DNA of 64,000 nucleotides from Rhizobium sp. Root1220 (GTDB lineage Bacteria > Pseudomonadota > Alphaproteobacteria > Rhizobiales > Rhizobiaceae): positions 492,769-556,768 of the forward strand of contig NZ_LMDG01000012.1 in assembly GCF_001426265.1 (NCBI RefSeq). Direction: 5' to 3'. Below, piece by piece: positions 26,502 to 36,316 of the stretch; position 1 is the stretch's first letter; each line of letters starts with the position of its first letter. The notes beneath the pieces were generated by a model that was not told the DNA's origin, made no database searches, and worked only from the letters and a program-made list of their open reading frames with translations. The translations under genes and the position numbers were made by a program.

Positions 26502-27542
26502 ATGGAAAATAAAGCGAATTTGGGAGGCGCAGCGGTCGCGGCATCTCGAGAGCGACCGACACTGAAGACGATTGCCTTCATGACCGGTCTGGGCGTGACA
26601 ACAGTCTCGCGCGCACTCAAAGATGCGCCTGACATAGGCGCCGAGACCAAGGAGCGCGTGCGAATGGTCGCCCGCCAGCTCGGCTACCAGCCGAACAGGG
26701 CCGGCGTGCGCCTGAGAACGGGCAAGACCAATGTGATCGCACTCGTTCTCAGCATCGACGAAGAGATCATGGGCTTCAGCAGCCAGATGGTCTTCGGCAT
26801 CTCCGAAGTGCTGACCGGCACACCCTACCATATCGTCGTGACGCCGCATTCCCACAGCAAAGATCCGATGCTGCCGGTGAGATACATCCTCGAAACCGGC
26901 TCGGCGGATGGCGTCATCGTCTCGCGCATCGAGCCGGACGACGCACGCGTTCGGCTCCTAACGGAACGCAACATGCCATTTGCCACGCACGGACGCACGG
27001 ACAGCGGGCTGGTTCACCCGTTCCACGACTTCGACAACGAGGCCTTCGCCCACCAGGCGGTGGAAAAACTGGTCACGAGGGGGCGCAGGCGCATTGCCCT
27101 GCTCCAGCCGCCGAGCAAGCTTACCTACTACACGCATACGAGAATTGGCTTTCAGACCGGCCTGCACGATTATGGTGCCGAAGAAGTGCCGTTGCGCGTG
27201 ACCATCGATGCGCCGCTAGAGGAAATCCGCAACGCGGTCGAGGCGATGATGCGCTCGCCGAATGCCCCCGATGGGATCGTGTGTTCCGCCGGAAGTGCTG
27301 CGATCGCGGTGAATGCCGGTATCGAGGCCGCCGGCAAGCGGCTCGGCCACGATGTCGACATGGTCTCCAAGGAATCGGCGCCTATCCTCAACTGGATCCG
27401 GCCGGAGATCATCACAGCCTACGAAGACGTGCGTCACGCAGGGCGCGAAATGGCCAAGGCCGTCATCGCAAGAATCGACGGAGTCGAGCCGGAAATGCTT
27501 CAGAGCATAAGCCAGCCGGTCTGGGCAAAGCAGGGAAAATAA
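26502..27542 (+). CDS. LacI-family transcriptional regulator
   Basis: The 346-residue repressor has an N-terminal HTH ([20 protein letters not shown], residues 21-40), then hinge [16 protein letters not shown], then a periplasmic-binding-protein-like effector domain ([17 protein letters not shown] onwards). It is transcribed away from the sugar transporter operon and probably represses it until the sugar or a catabolite binds. A terminator at 27587 follows. Confidence 0.92.
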   Translation: MENKANLGGAAVAASRERPTLKTIAFMTGLGVTTVSRALKDAPDIGAETKERVRMVARQLGYQPNRAGVRLRTGKTNVIALVLSIDEEIMGFSSQMVFGISEVLTGTPYHIVVTPHSHSKDPMLPVRYILETGSADGVIVSRIEPDDARVRLLTERNMPFATHGRTDSGLVHPFHDFDNEAFAHQAVEKLVTRGRRRIALLQPPSKLTYYTHTRIGFQTGLHDYGAEEVPLRVTIDAPLEEIRNAVEAMMRSPNAPDGIVCSAGSAAIAVNAGIEAAGKRLGHDVDMVSKESAPILNWIRPEIITAYEDVRHAGREMAKAVIARIDGVEPEMLQSISQPVWAKQGK

Positions 27543-27586
27543 GGCCGCTCGTTCCGGCTGAATAGCTGAAACGATTTACCGCAAAC

Positions 27587-27617
27587 AAAAAAGCCGGACG
27601 AGTTGCCCGGCTTTTTC
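27587..27617. terminator. Bidirectional terminator between lacI-type gene and gnd
   Basis: AAAAAGCCGG and CCCGGCTTTTT flank an 8-nt loop, with A and T tracts on both sides, in the 92-nt convergent gap. Confidence 0.88.
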
Positions 27618-27634
27618 TTGTCATACAGGCATGC

Positions 27635-29065
27635 TCAGAAGGTCGATGCGCCGCTGCCCCATGGGCCGTGGTGGAAGTCCTTGCCGTCGAGACGGTCAAA
27701 TCCGTGGGCGCCGAAGAAGTCGCGCTGCGCCTGGATCAGGTTGGCAGTTCCGCGGCCCTGGCGGTAGGCATCGAAATAGGTCAACGCGGAAGTTAGTGCC
27801 GGAACCGGCAGACCGGCTTCGAGCGCAGCGCCTACCACACGACGCAGCGCCGGTAGTGATTCCTTGACCATGTCCGAGAAGGCAGGCGTCACGATGAGGT
27901 TGGCGGCATCCGGCGCCTTGGTGAAGGCGGACGTGATCTCATCCAGGAACTGCGAGCGGATGATGCATCCAGCACGCCAGATCTTGGCGATCGTCGGCAT
28001 CGGCAGCGACCATTTGAACTCACGCGAGGCTTCGGCCATCACCGCAAAGCCCTGAGCGTAAGCGCCGATCTTGGCGGCGAACAGCGCAAGTTCAAGATCC
28101 TTGTTGAGGCCTGGGCCATAGGCGATCGGAAACTTGTATTCCGGCTTGCCAAAGATCTTCTCTGCCGCTTCGCGCTCGGTCTTCATCGAGGAAATGCTGC
28201 GCGCTGCAACGGCTGCTTCGATTGCCGTCGCGGGGATGCCCATGTTCTGCGCTTCGATCGCGGACCACTTGCCCGTGCCCTTCTGGCCGGCCTTGTCGAG
28301 GATCATGTCAACCATGGCGCCGCCGGAAACAGGATCGGTCGCAGCCAGCACCTTCTCGGAGATTTCAATGAGGTAAGAGTTCAAGCGACCCTTGTTCCAC
28401 TCGCCGAAGATACCGCTGATTTCCTTGGCGCTCTTGCCGAGACCGTCGCGCAGGATACCGTAGATTTCGGCGATCATCTGCATGTCGGCATATTCAATGC
28501 CGTTGTGGATCGTCTTGACGAAATGTCCGGCGCCGTCATTGCCGAGCCATGCCACGCAAGGGTCACCCTTGTACTTGGCAGCAATCGAGGTCAACACCTT
28601 TTCCACACGCTTCCAGGAGTCCTCGGTGCCACCGACCATGATCGACGGGCCATGGCGTGCTCCCTCCTCGCCGCCGGATACGCCCATTCCGATGAACGTC
28701 AGGTCGGTATTCTTCAGTCGGTCAAAGCGGGCGATCGTATCGCGGAAGTTGGCGTTGCCGGCATCGATCATGATGTCGCCCTTGGACAGGTGCGGCCGCA
28801 ACAATTCCATCTGCTGGTCGACCGGCTCGCCGGCCTTGATCATGATGATAATCGGACGCGGCGGACGGATCGCCTCCACAAAATCTTCGATCGTCTTGCA
28901 CGGAATGATCTGTTTCTTCAGGTCACCGGCGCTTTCGTAGAATTCATCCGTTTTCTCAGGAGTGCGGTTGAACACGGCAATCTTATTGCCCTTTTCCGCT
29001 ATGTTTAGCGCCAGGTTGGATCCCATGACTGCAAGGCCGATCAGCCCGATTTCTGCCTTTTCCAC
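27635..29065 (-). CDS. gnd: 6-phosphogluconate dehydrogenase (decarboxylating)
   Basis: The 476-residue enzyme converts 6-phosphogluconate to ribulose 5-phosphate with NADP+ in the pentose phosphate pathway. Visible are the nucleotide site GLAVMGSNLALN, substrate motif GVSGGEEGARHGPSIM, catalytic Lys in FVKTIHNGIEYADMQ and the family end HGFDRLDGKDFHHGPWG. The start is GTG at 29065, 6 nt after GGAGGT; the frame continues 69 codons upstream without homology. It is the classic long form. Confidence 0.94.
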   Translation of the reverse strand: MEKAEIGLIGLAVMGSNLALNIAEKGNKIAVFNRTPEKTDEFYESAGDLKKQIIPCKTIEDFVEAIRPPRPIIIMIKAGEPVDQQMELLRPHLSKGDIMIDAGNANFRDTIARFDRLKNTDLTFIGMGVSGGEEGARHGPSIMVGGTEDSWKRVEKVLTSIAAKYKGDPCVAWLGNDGAGHFVKTIHNGIEYADMQMIAEIYGILRDGLGKSAKEISGIFGEWNKGRLNSYLIEISEKVLAATDPVSGGAMVDMILDKAGQKGTGKWSAIEAQNMGIPATAIEAAVAARSISSMKTEREAAEKIFGKPEYKFPIAYGPGLNKDLELALFAAKIGAYAQGFAVMAEASREFKWSLPMPTIAKIWRAGCIIRSQFLDEITSAFTKAPDAANLIVTPAFSDMVKESLPALRRVVGAALEAGLPVPALTSALTYFDAYRQGRGTANLIQAQRDFFGAHGFDRLDGKDFHHGPWGSGASTF

Positions 29066-29253
29066 GATAAACCTCCGATGAGTCATTTTGGACCGGTGTT
29101 TTGGCACTGTCTCGGACAAACGGCAAGTTCGATTCAGCCTCGAATTGGCGTCACGTTGCACATGCCGCGAAATGAGCCATATTCTTCCACGCGCTCGCCC
29201 GCAAAACGAATCACGGGCAGCGGGAGAGAAAAAACCAGCTGGGGCAACGTGCC

Positions 29254-29652
29254 ATGACGACGATGCCGACAAGGATCATTCATCGCTCCATCGACCGAAA
29301 TTGGCGCGATGTCTATGCTTTTGCCGGCGCGCCGGAAAACATGCCGCTCTGGGCGTCCGGTCTTGCCTCCGGGCTTGAACGCAGTGGCGACGACTGGATC
29401 GCCGAGGGTATACTTGGCACAGTGAAGGTCAGCTTCGTCCCCCATAATGAATTCGGTGTCATCGATCATACCGTAACCATCGAAAGCGGGCTTCGCGTCT
29501 ACAACGCATTGAGGATCGTGCCGAATGGAAACGGCTGCGAGATCATGTTCGTGCTGCTGCGCCCTCCCGGCATGACCGACGAGCAATTCGAAGCCGACGC
29601 CGCCCATGTGGCGCGAGACCTTGAGGCATTGAAGACACTCATGGAACGCTAG
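29254..29652 (+). CDS. SRPBCC-fold (polyketide cyclase/dehydrase-like) protein
   Basis: The 132-residue START-like helix-grip protein begins IIHRSIDRNWRDVYAFAGAPENMPLWASG, the typical start of this fold, and ends with a long C-terminal helix. It probably binds a small hydrophobic ligand. It is followed 6 nt later by a VOC protein; the two form a small unit transcribed away from gnd. Confidence 0.8.
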   Translation: MTTMPTRIIHRSIDRNWRDVYAFAGAPENMPLWASGLASGLERSGDDWIAEGILGTVKVSFVPHNEFGVIDHTVTIESGLRVYNALRIVPNGNGCEIMFVLLRPPGMTDEQFEADAAHVARDLEALKTLMER

Positions 29653-29658
29653 GAAACG

Positions 29659-30015
29659 ATGATGGACACCACGGACAACGACCTGCGCATCGACTACGTG
29701 GAATTCAACGTTGAGGATATCAATGCCGCCAAAGCCTTCTATGGCCGTGCATTCGGATGGCGATTTACCGACTACGGACCGAACTACTGCGAATTCGACG
29801 ATGGTCGGCTGAAGGGTGGCTTCACCACACTTGCCGCGCCGAAGCCCGGCGGTCCGCTCATCGTCCTCTATGCACACGACCTTGAGGCTGCGCTATCCGC
29901 CGTGGAGGTAGCAGGCGGCACCATATTCCGTCCGATCACCGGCTTTCCCGGTGGCCGGCGTTTTCATTTCACCGATCCGGACGGCTACGAGCTGGCGGTA
30001 TGGACAAAGGCCTGA
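29659..30015 (+). CDS. VOC-superfamily (glyoxalase/bleomycin resistance-like) protein
   Basis: The 118-residue protein has paired beta-alpha-beta-beta-beta units: IDYVEFNVEDINAAKAFYGRAFGW and the closing FHFTDPDGYELAVW with the usual metal Glu. It is of the small single-domain group acting as a dimer. Function is not predictable. SD AGGAAACG. Confidence 0.85.
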   Translation: MMDTTDNDLRIDYVEFNVEDINAAKAFYGRAFGWRFTDYGPNYCEFDDGRLKGGFTTLAAPKPGGPLIVLYAHDLEAALSAVEVAGGTIFRPITGFPGGRRFHFTDPDGYELAVWTKA

Positions 30016-30846
30016 TCAGGCAGCCAGTGTCGCTGCGCTAGCAGCGGTATCCTGCAGGATGATCAATGCACCGATAATGTAGCCCAGGGAATCGCGCAAC
30101 GGCGACATCCGGCAGCGGACCTGGCGAGCTAGGCCGCCATCGCACCGACCATATTCATAGTCGGCCTGCTGCCCGGAAAAGCATGCGTCGAGTTTGGCCT
30201 TCGCCACTTCGGTGAAGCGCTTTTCACCGATGAATTCCATCAGGTGGTGGCCGATCATATCCATCGGCTTTCTCCCGAGATAGGCAGAGTTTGCGGCGTT
30301 CGAATAAAGGTATCGATAGTCCTTCGTCAGCACCGCAACACGATCAGGTATCGATTCCAGGATTGCCGCATTGAGAAAGTTGCCATTGTCGGTGTTCGGC
30401 GCATAGGTGAAAGGCTCGGATGCCGCCTCTCGCACTCTTGGCATACGCCAACGCGGCTTGGAGCCACCGAAATACTGCTCGATCAGATAGGAAAGCAAGG
30501 CGACATGCTCGCGCACGGAATCGCTGTCATCGGCGTATTGATCGATCAGGCAGCCGACGAACTGAAGTTGCATGTGAATTTCAAGCAGGCTTACCGCCTT
30601 GTGGGCAAGGATTGTCTCGATCAATGGCTCGATTGAACAATCGAGAGCACTGACCCGTGCATCATCTCCAAGCCTGATAGCTTCGTCGATCTGTTCACAG
30701 CGCAACGAGAACGCCTGAAAAAGCACTAGCAAGACCGCCTCCAAATGGCCATTCCGTACGGAATGCTCCTCGATCAGCGCGACTTGCGTTACGGAAGGTT
30801 GAACCTCAGCCGCTTGGCCACTCGCCTTGATAGAAATTGGTAACAT
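30016..30846 (-). CDS. PAS-domain protein, putative sensor
   Basis: The 276-residue cytoplasmic protein has a helical N-terminal half (residues 20-130). A PAS domain follows (about 155-265: LESIPDRVAVLTKDYRYLYS, GRKPMDMIGHHLMEFIG, SPLRDSLGYIIGALIILQD). There is no kinase, GGDEF or DNA-binding part, so it would act through a partner. It converges on the VOC gene with no gap and lies just downstream of lpxXL on the same strand. Confidence 0.8.
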   Translation of the reverse strand: MLPISIKASGQAAEVQPSVTQVALIEEHSVRNGHLEAVLLVLFQAFSLRCEQIDEAIRLGDDARVSALDCSIEPLIETILAHKAVSLLEIHMQLQFVGCLIDQYADDSDSVREHVALLSYLIEQYFGGSKPRWRMPRVREAASEPFTYAPNTDNGNFLNAAILESIPDRVAVLTKDYRYLYSNAANSAYLGRKPMDMIGHHLMEFIGEKRFTEVAKAKLDACFSGQQADYEYGRCDGGLARQVRCRMSPLRDSLGYIIGALIILQDTAASAATLAA

Positions 30847-30918
30847 GACGCATCTTCATATTCAATGAAGGCGGACACATCTTTTTCAATGGCGAGATGT
30901 CGGGGTTCTGCCCTATCC

Positions 30919-31854
30919 TCACTTCAGGACGTCGTGCTTTATCTTCCATCGATCATGATACCAGAGCCACTGCTCCGGATGCTCGCGCACCCAGCTTTCG
31001 ACCTTGTCGTTGAGAAGCTGTGCCGTCGCGGTCATGTCGAGATTGCCGTTGGCATCTCGCGGCATTTCGAGCCGTGGCTCGATTTCCAGACGATACCGAT
31101 TGCCGGGAAGACGGATACAGCGCGCCGGATAGACCTCGCAATTGAATTGCCGCACGAGTTTGCCAAGCAGCGGATTGGTCTTGACGTCGCGACCAAAGAA
31201 ACGGGTGCTCAAGCCTTTGCGGAACTTCTGGTCGACCAGGACACCAACGCCCTTCCCGGCCTCCAGTTGGCGGGCGAGCGCAAAAGACGATCCAGCATGC
31301 GATGGGACCAGGTTGCCCATGCGCGCGCTCCGGAAATCGAACACCTTCTTGGCGACATATGGATTGTTCGGCGGGCGAAACAGCACCGTCACAAGCAGGC
31401 CGAAAGCGGCGCCCGCCACCGGCAGGAGCTCGAAATTCCCGGTATGCCCGGTAAAGACGATGAACGGTCGCGGATTGTCGCGGAGATCGGTGAAGATCGG
31501 AATGCCCGAGACCTCCACCCTGCCCGACTCCTCGCGCGCCGGATCGTAGTCGAACAGCCGATCGAGGAAGACATACTCGGCCGCAAGCCTGCCCATGTTG
31601 CCCCAGCTGGCCAGCGCGATCGCACCGATCTCCTCGTCGCTCTTTTCCGGAAAGGCGTTGCGCAAGTTCGTCAGCATCAGCCGATGCCGCGACATGCGTG
31701 GGCCGATCTTGCGGGTCAGCCAGTCGATGAAATCAATCGCGCCATCGGCCGGAAACAGCTTCAGGAAGTTCAGAAAACCGAACACGACCTGCGCTATGAG
31801 CCACTGGCGAAAATGATCGAGCGCAAGAACGATCCGCGTAATGAAGAGCTTCAA
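30919..31854 (-). CDS. lpxXL: Lipid A very-long-chain acyltransferase LpxXL
   Basis: The 311-residue inner-membrane LpxL/HtrB-family acyltransferase has an N-terminal anchor, catalytic H-x4-E in FTGHTGNFELLP, and the later FFGRDVKTNP and RPPNNPYVAK segments. In rhizobia LpxXL transfers the 27-hydroxyoctacosanoyl chain from AcpXL to lipid A. A TTG start at 31854, 4 nt after the adh stop, gives the family length. It is the last gene of the acpXL cluster. Confidence 0.9.
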   Translation of the reverse strand: MKLFITRIVLALDHFRQWLIAQVVFGFLNFLKLFPADGAIDFIDWLTRKIGPRMSRHRLMLTNLRNAFPEKSDEEIGAIALASWGNMGRLAAEYVFLDRLFDYDPAREESGRVEVSGIPIFTDLRDNPRPFIVFTGHTGNFELLPVAGAAFGLLVTVLFRPPNNPYVAKKVFDFRSARMGNLVPSHAGSSFALARQLEAGKGVGVLVDQKFRKGLSTRFFGRDVKTNPLLGKLVRQFNCEVYPARCIRLPGNRYRLEIEPRLEMPRDANGNLDMTATAQLLNDKVESWVREHPEQWLWYHDRWKIKHDVLK

Positions 31855-31858
31855 TGGC

Positions 31859-32887
31859 TCAATCCATCTTCAGGATGATCTTGCCGAATACCTGCCGTGA
31901 CTCCATGCGCTCCAGCGCCTTGTCAATCTGGTCGAAACCGACTTCCGTATCGATGACCGGATGGACAAGACCGCGTGCGATCTTCTGCATGGCATCAGCC
32001 ATGTTTTCCATGCGGCAGCCGAACGAGCCAAGCAACTTCAACTGCTGCTGGAACAGCATCATCAGGTTCATCTCGGTGGAGACACCGGACGTGGAGCCGC
32101 AGGTGACGAGCCGGCCACCACGCTTCAGGCAGAACATCGACGCGGCCCAGGTATCCTTCCCGACATGCTCGAAGACGACATCGACGCCTTTCTTCTTGGT
32201 CAGCTTCCGTACGACGCCTTCGAAACGGTCGGTGCGATAGTTGATGACATGATCGGCGCCGAGCGCCTTGGCCTTTTCGATCTTGTCGTCAGAACCAACC
32301 GTGGTGATGACGGTGCAGCCGATCTTTTTGGCAAGCTGGATCGCCGCCGAACCGATACCGGAGCCACCGGCGTGGATAAGGATGGTCTCACCGGGCTCAA
32401 GCTTGGCGTTGTCGAACAGCATGTGCTCGACGGTGCCGAAGGTCACCGGCGCGACGGCGGCGGCGATCGCATCGACGCCGGGAGGCGCCGGAACCAGCAG
32501 GCGGGCGGGAAGATTTACCTTCTCCTGCGCGAAGCCGTCGAGGTGGAAACCGTGAACGCCGGAAACATGCTCGCAAAGATTGTCGCGCCCTTCGCGGCAC
32601 GGACGGCAAAGGCCACAGGTGCGCGCGCCGTAGATCGAAACGAGCTGTCCCGGCAATACATTGGAAACGCCGGGACCGATGGCTTCGACCACGCCTGACG
32701 CCTCAGCACCGATGACAAGTGGCATCTTCCGCTTGGCGAATGCCATACCACGCCAACCCCATACGTCGATATGGTTGAGCGCAACTGCCTTGACGCGCAA
32801 CGTAACCTCGCCCGCCGCGGGTGCATCGGGCTCCGGCAGGTCGGTGATCTCAAGCTTGCGGTCGTCGATCAGTTGCAAAGCGCGCAT
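31859..32887 (-). CDS. Zinc-type alcohol dehydrogenase-like protein of the acpXL cluster
   Basis: The 342-residue medium-chain dehydrogenase/reductase has GHE-like GAEASGVVEAIGPGV, four structural-zinc cysteines in CGLCRPCREGRDNLC, and NADPH motif HAGGSGIGSAAIQLA. In the rhizobial VLCFA cluster the equivalent gene (called adh2XL or fabI2-like) is thought to supply an enoyl- or keto-reduction step. It lies between fabF1XL and lpxXL, 54 nt after the former. Confidence 0.88.
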   Translation of the reverse strand: MRALQLIDDRKLEITDLPEPDAPAAGEVTLRVKAVALNHIDVWGWRGMAFAKRKMPLVIGAEASGVVEAIGPGVSNVLPGQLVSIYGARTCGLCRPCREGRDNLCEHVSGVHGFHLDGFAQEKVNLPARLLVPAPPGVDAIAAAVAPVTFGTVEHMLFDNAKLEPGETILIHAGGSGIGSAAIQLAKKIGCTVITTVGSDDKIEKAKALGADHVINYRTDRFEGVVRKLTKKKGVDVVFEHVGKDTWAASMFCLKRGGRLVTCGSTSGVSTEMNLMMLFQQQLKLLGSFGCRMENMADAMQKIARGLVHPVIDTEVGFDQIDKALERMESRQVFGKIILKMD

Positions 32888-32941
32888 GGCAAAGTCCTTC
32901 GCCCGGGGGCGTTTCTTGTCTGTTGTTATGTCGGGAACCGA

Positions 32942-34228
32942 TTAGGCCGGTTCGAGCGCCATGACAAGGCTGGCGTTCTGTCCGCCAAATCCGAACGAGT
33001 TCGAAAGCACGGCATTCACCTGGCCCTCGCGCTTGCTGTTCGGCACGACGTCAAGAATGATCGCCGGATCGGGGTTGCTGTAGTTGATCGTCGGCGGCAG
33101 CGTCCCGGTCAACATCGTCTGCAATGAGAACACCGCCTCGACAGCGCCAGCGGCCGTCAGCGTATGGCCGATCATGGACTTGTTCGACGACAGCGGGATC
33201 GATGCCAGGCGCTCACCGAACACGGCAAGCATGGAAGCGTATTCCATCTTGTCGTTCTCTGGCGTCGAGGTGCCGTGAGCATTGATATAGCCGATACCGT
33301 TCTCGTCCATGCCGGCGTCCGCAAGCGCCGCACGGATCGTGGCGATCGCGGGACCGCCATCCGGCGAGGAGCGCGTCCGGTGGAACGAATCAGCCTTGTC
33401 ACCCGCACCCTTCATGATACCGAGTATCTTGGCGCCACGGGCAATGGCTGCTTCCAGCGATTCGAGCACCAGGGTCGCAGCACCCTCGGCGATGACGAAG
33501 CCATCGCGGTCCTTGCTGAACGGCTTGGACGCCTTTGTCGGCGGATCGTTCTGCGTCGAAAGCGCCGAAAGCAGCGAAAAACGGATTAGCGCTTCCGCGC
33601 TGACAGATCCGTCCGTTGCCACGGCAAGCGCCCGGGTCGCGCGGCCCTGGCGGATCGCCTCGATTCCGAGCTGGATCGCGGTTGCTCCCGACGCACAGGC
33701 TGTTGATAAGGTCACCGGAAGCCCGCGCGTGCCGAAGCGATCGGCAAGACGCTCGGAGATCGAGCCGAACAGCGATGCCTCATGAAAAGCCGCGTCCGGT
33801 CGTTGACGCATCGCAGCCAGGAAACGATCATAGGCATCACCCGGATGATCGGCAGGTGGCGAGCGATCTGCAAGTTCGAAGCGCGCGCTCCATTCCGGTT
33901 CGATAGGCGGCGCTGCAAGAAAGAGCGGTCCATTGAAATCGCCCGAGATATCAGCGTCGGCGAGCGCTTCGATGGTCGTTTCCCGCGCGAAGGCGTAGGA
34001 GCGTTCAACGGAGTTCGCTACCGGGATGTCGATAAAGTCGACTGTGCCGGCGATGCGCGTCGAAAGCCCATCGGTCGGAAAGCGGCGGATGTCGTGGATG
34101 CCCGACCTTCCCGCCGTCAGCGCAGCCCAGTTGTCCTTCAATCCCTGGCCGAGAGAGGTGATGATACCGACACCAGTCACAGCGACGATAGGGCGACCGA
34201 GGTGGTCCTTGTAGGCCGAATCCGTCAT
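32942..34228 (-). CDS. fabF1XL: Beta-ketoacyl-ACP synthase FabF1XL
   Basis: The 428-residue condensing enzyme for C28 chain elongation on AcpXL has the nucleophile Cys in STACASGATAIQLG and both catalytic histidines (NAHGTSTPEND and SMIGHTLTAAGAVE). The GFGGQNAS end motif is present. All catalytic residues are intact, in contrast to the neighbour FabF2XL. It starts 11 nt after that gene ends. Confidence 0.92.
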   Translation of the reverse strand: MTDSAYKDHLGRPIVAVTGVGIITSLGQGLKDNWAALTAGRSGIHDIRRFPTDGLSTRIAGTVDFIDIPVANSVERSYAFARETTIEALADADISGDFNGPLFLAAPPIEPEWSARFELADRSPPADHPGDAYDRFLAAMRQRPDAAFHEASLFGSISERLADRFGTRGLPVTLSTACASGATAIQLGIEAIRQGRATRALAVATDGSVSAEALIRFSLLSALSTQNDPPTKASKPFSKDRDGFVIAEGAATLVLESLEAAIARGAKILGIMKGAGDKADSFHRTRSSPDGGPAIATIRAALADAGMDENGIGYINAHGTSTPENDKMEYASMLAVFGERLASIPLSSNKSMIGHTLTAAGAVEAVFSLQTMLTGTLPPTINYSNPDPAIILDVVPNSKREGQVNAVLSNSFGFGGQNASLVMALEPA

Positions 34229-34239
34229 TTGCTAACTCC

Positions 34240-35436
34240 TCACACCTCTGCGGACAGAACCGCGACGCCTTCGCCGCGCTGATGACCGACCGTTGTAACG
34301 ATCGCTGCCCTTGTGCCGGTGCTCATGAGCTTTTCATGTGCCGCATCGAAGGGTGGGACCTTGGCATTGTTCTCTATCGCCAGCGCAGCAAGTGCCAGAC
34401 CCAGTGTGAACTGTGCCTCGAGGCCATGTCCCGTCATGCCGCCGAAACCACGGATGGCGGCGCCTGGAAACTGTCGCTCCAGAACGGCTTTCTCGCGGCT
34501 CGCAAGTTCCGGCATGCCGGTCGAGCCGGAGAAAATCGCCGTGCTTTCTGACGCCAGCCCCTCTGCCGGCTTGAGAAGCCTCTCTAGGCGTTGCTCAAGG
34601 TTGCCGGCGCTGCGGTTGCCGCGATCACCCTCGATCGATGAAATGCTGGCATAAATATGTGCGCCGCGCGATTCAGCATGCGCGCGCGATTCTAGCACCA
34701 GGAAGGCGCCGACCGATCCGGAAATGATCCCACCCTGTTCCCTCGACCACAGCGGCTGCCATTCGCCGCGCGAGTGCGAGGTGATCGCCTCGAACAGCAA
34801 TACCATGTCGAGCCGCGCGGCTGAGAAGGCACCACCGACCAACGCATGCGAGGATTCGCCGGATTTGATTCGGTAGAACGCGGTCTCGACGGCTGATATG
34901 CCCGCAGCCTCTTCGCCCATGAAGGTGCGGGACGAGCCGGTGACCTTGTGCACGATCGAAATATTGCCGGCGAGCAAGTTAGACAACTGCGCCAGAAAGA
35001 GAGTTGGGCGAAGCTCCGTGGTCAGCTTCTCGTTCAACAGGACTTCGCGATCATTGCGCTTCAGTCCTTCATCGACAATCAGCGTATCGACATTGATGTC
35101 GCGCTCACCGCCGCCGGCCGCCACGATCATGTCCATCGTGCCGCAAGCGTCGGCGTCGTCCTTGAAACCCGCATCATCAAGTGCGAGACCGGCAGTAAAA
35201 ACACCAATACGCTGCCAGTTCTCCATCTGGCGTTGATCGCCGCGCTTGGCAATCTGCTGCGACCAGTCGACCTCCGGAAGCGGGTGGATCGGATAGGGCT
35301 TGAACTTTTCGGTTTCCACAATCGTCGTCGGCGCACCGTTGGCGGTCAACAGCGCAATATGCGGATCCTTGCCCACGCCCTGGCACGTCACAATCCCGAT
35401 GCCGGTGATCACGACATCATTCTGAGCTTTGCTCAT
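34240..35436 (-). CDS. fabF2XL: Ketosynthase homologue FabF2XL without active-site cysteine
   Basis: The 398-residue thiolase-fold protein starts like a KAS II (VVITGIGIVTCQGVG) and keeps MTGHGLEAQFTLGLALAAL. The nucleophile region reads KVTGSSRTFMGEEAAG with no cysteine; the only cysteines are C18 and C98. The HGTxT histidine is also missing. It is therefore unlikely to condense on its own and resembles a chain-length-factor partner for FabF1XL. It overlaps fabZXL by 4 nt. Confidence 0.88.
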   Translation of the reverse strand: MSKAQNDVVITGIGIVTCQGVGKDPHIALLTANGAPTTIVETEKFKPYPIHPLPEVDWSQQIAKRGDQRQMENWQRIGVFTAGLALDDAGFKDDADACGTMDMIVAAGGGERDINVDTLIVDEGLKRNDREVLLNEKLTTELRPTLFLAQLSNLLAGNISIVHKVTGSSRTFMGEEAAGISAVETAFYRIKSGESSHALVGGAFSAARLDMVLLFEAITSHSRGEWQPLWSREQGGIISGSVGAFLVLESRAHAESRGAHIYASISSIEGDRGNRSAGNLEQRLERLLKPAEGLASESTAIFSGSTGMPELASREKAVLERQFPGAAIRGFGGMTGHGLEAQFTLGLALAALAIENNAKVPPFDAAHEKLMSTGTRAAIVTTVGHQRGEGVAVLSAEV

Positions 35437-35912
35437 CCATTCACTCCCTGAGCGATCGCATCCATAAGACCCACCTCACTCGCGCGCGTCTTGACGATAT
35501 CTCCAAGCGGTACCTCGCTGAAAGGCATGGTGCGCAGCTTCAACTGCGCATCGCACACCTTCTTGCCGCCACTCGTAATCTTGGCCTTGGTGACCGCAAA
35601 TCCCGATCCGTCGTGCTCCAGAAACGCTTCGATGTCCAGAACCGCTTCGGGTTCCACGAATGTCCGCATCTTGGCGCCGTCGACCGACATCAGGAAGGGC
35701 ATGGCGGCAAAATTGGTAGCCGCCAGCACCAGCATGCCAGAGGCTTGCGCCATGGTCTCGATCAAAAGCACACCGGGTACCAGCGGCATACCGGGAAAGT
35801 GACCTTCGAACACCGGGCTCTTCGCCGGCACGACCGAACGCGCCTTGAGTGTTCCTTTCTGAAGGTCGACCGCTTCGACGCGATCAATCATCTGGAAATA
35901 TTCCAGCAGCAT
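35433..35912 (-). CDS. fabZXL: 3-hydroxyacyl-ACP dehydratase FabZXL
   Basis: The 159-residue hot-dog dehydratase has catalytic His in FEGHFPGMPLVPGVL and acidic partner in LLIETMAQASG. The ATG at 35912 is chosen because GGAGG lies 5 nt upstream, while the earlier ATGs at 35951 and 35939 have weaker spacing. In the cluster it removes water during elongation of the lipid A very-long-chain acid. It overlaps fabF2XL by 4 nt. Confidence 0.9.
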   Translation of the reverse strand: MLLEYFQMIDRVEAVDLQKGTLKARSVVPAKSPVFEGHFPGMPLVPGVLLIETMAQASGMLVLAATNFAAMPFLMSVDGAKMRTFVEPEAVLDIEAFLEHDGSGFAVTKAKITSGGKKVCDAQLKLRTMPFSEVPLGDIVKTRASEVGLMDAIAQGVNG

Positions 35913-36026
35913 CGGATCCTCCGGCGGTATAAGCGCCATGCCCTTGGGCAAGGCCTACTTAGGAACAAAACCGCCCGGCCGCCATGTTTCACAGCGGCAG
36001 GGCGGAGAAAAAGATGGTTGTACCGA

Positions 36027-36305
36027 TCAGGCCTTGGCGGCGCGCAGCTCGTCGATCTTCGCACAGAGGTTCTTCAGCACGAAATACTCTTCCGTGGAAA
36101 CCTTGCCCTCGTTGACCTCCTGCGTCCACTTTTCGAGCGGAATCTTGATGCCGAATTCCTTATCGATCGCAAAAACGATATCGAGGAAATCGAGGCTGTC
36201 GATACCGAGGTCGTCGATCGTATGGCTCTCCGGCGTGATCGTCTCGCGATCAATCTCGCTCGTTTCTGCAATGATGTCGGCAACTTTATCGAATGTAGCG
36301 GTCAC
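36027..36305 (-). CDS. acpXL: Specialised acyl carrier protein AcpXL
   Basis: The 92-residue ACP carries the growing C28 acyl chain for lipid A. The phosphopantetheine serine is in [18 protein letters not shown] (about S37). The GTG start at 36305 gives the standard N-terminus [15 protein letters not shown] and follows AGAGGTAAGGG. First gene of acpXL-fabZXL-fabF2XL-fabF1XL-adh-lpxXL. A perfect inverted repeat lies immediately upstream of its SD. Confidence 0.95.
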   Translation of the reverse strand: MTATFDKVADIIAETSEIDRETITPESHTIDDLGIDSLDFLDIVFAIDKEFGIKIPLEKWTQEVNEGKVSTEEYFVLKNLCAKIDELRAAKA

Positions 36306-36316
36306 GCCCTTACCTC

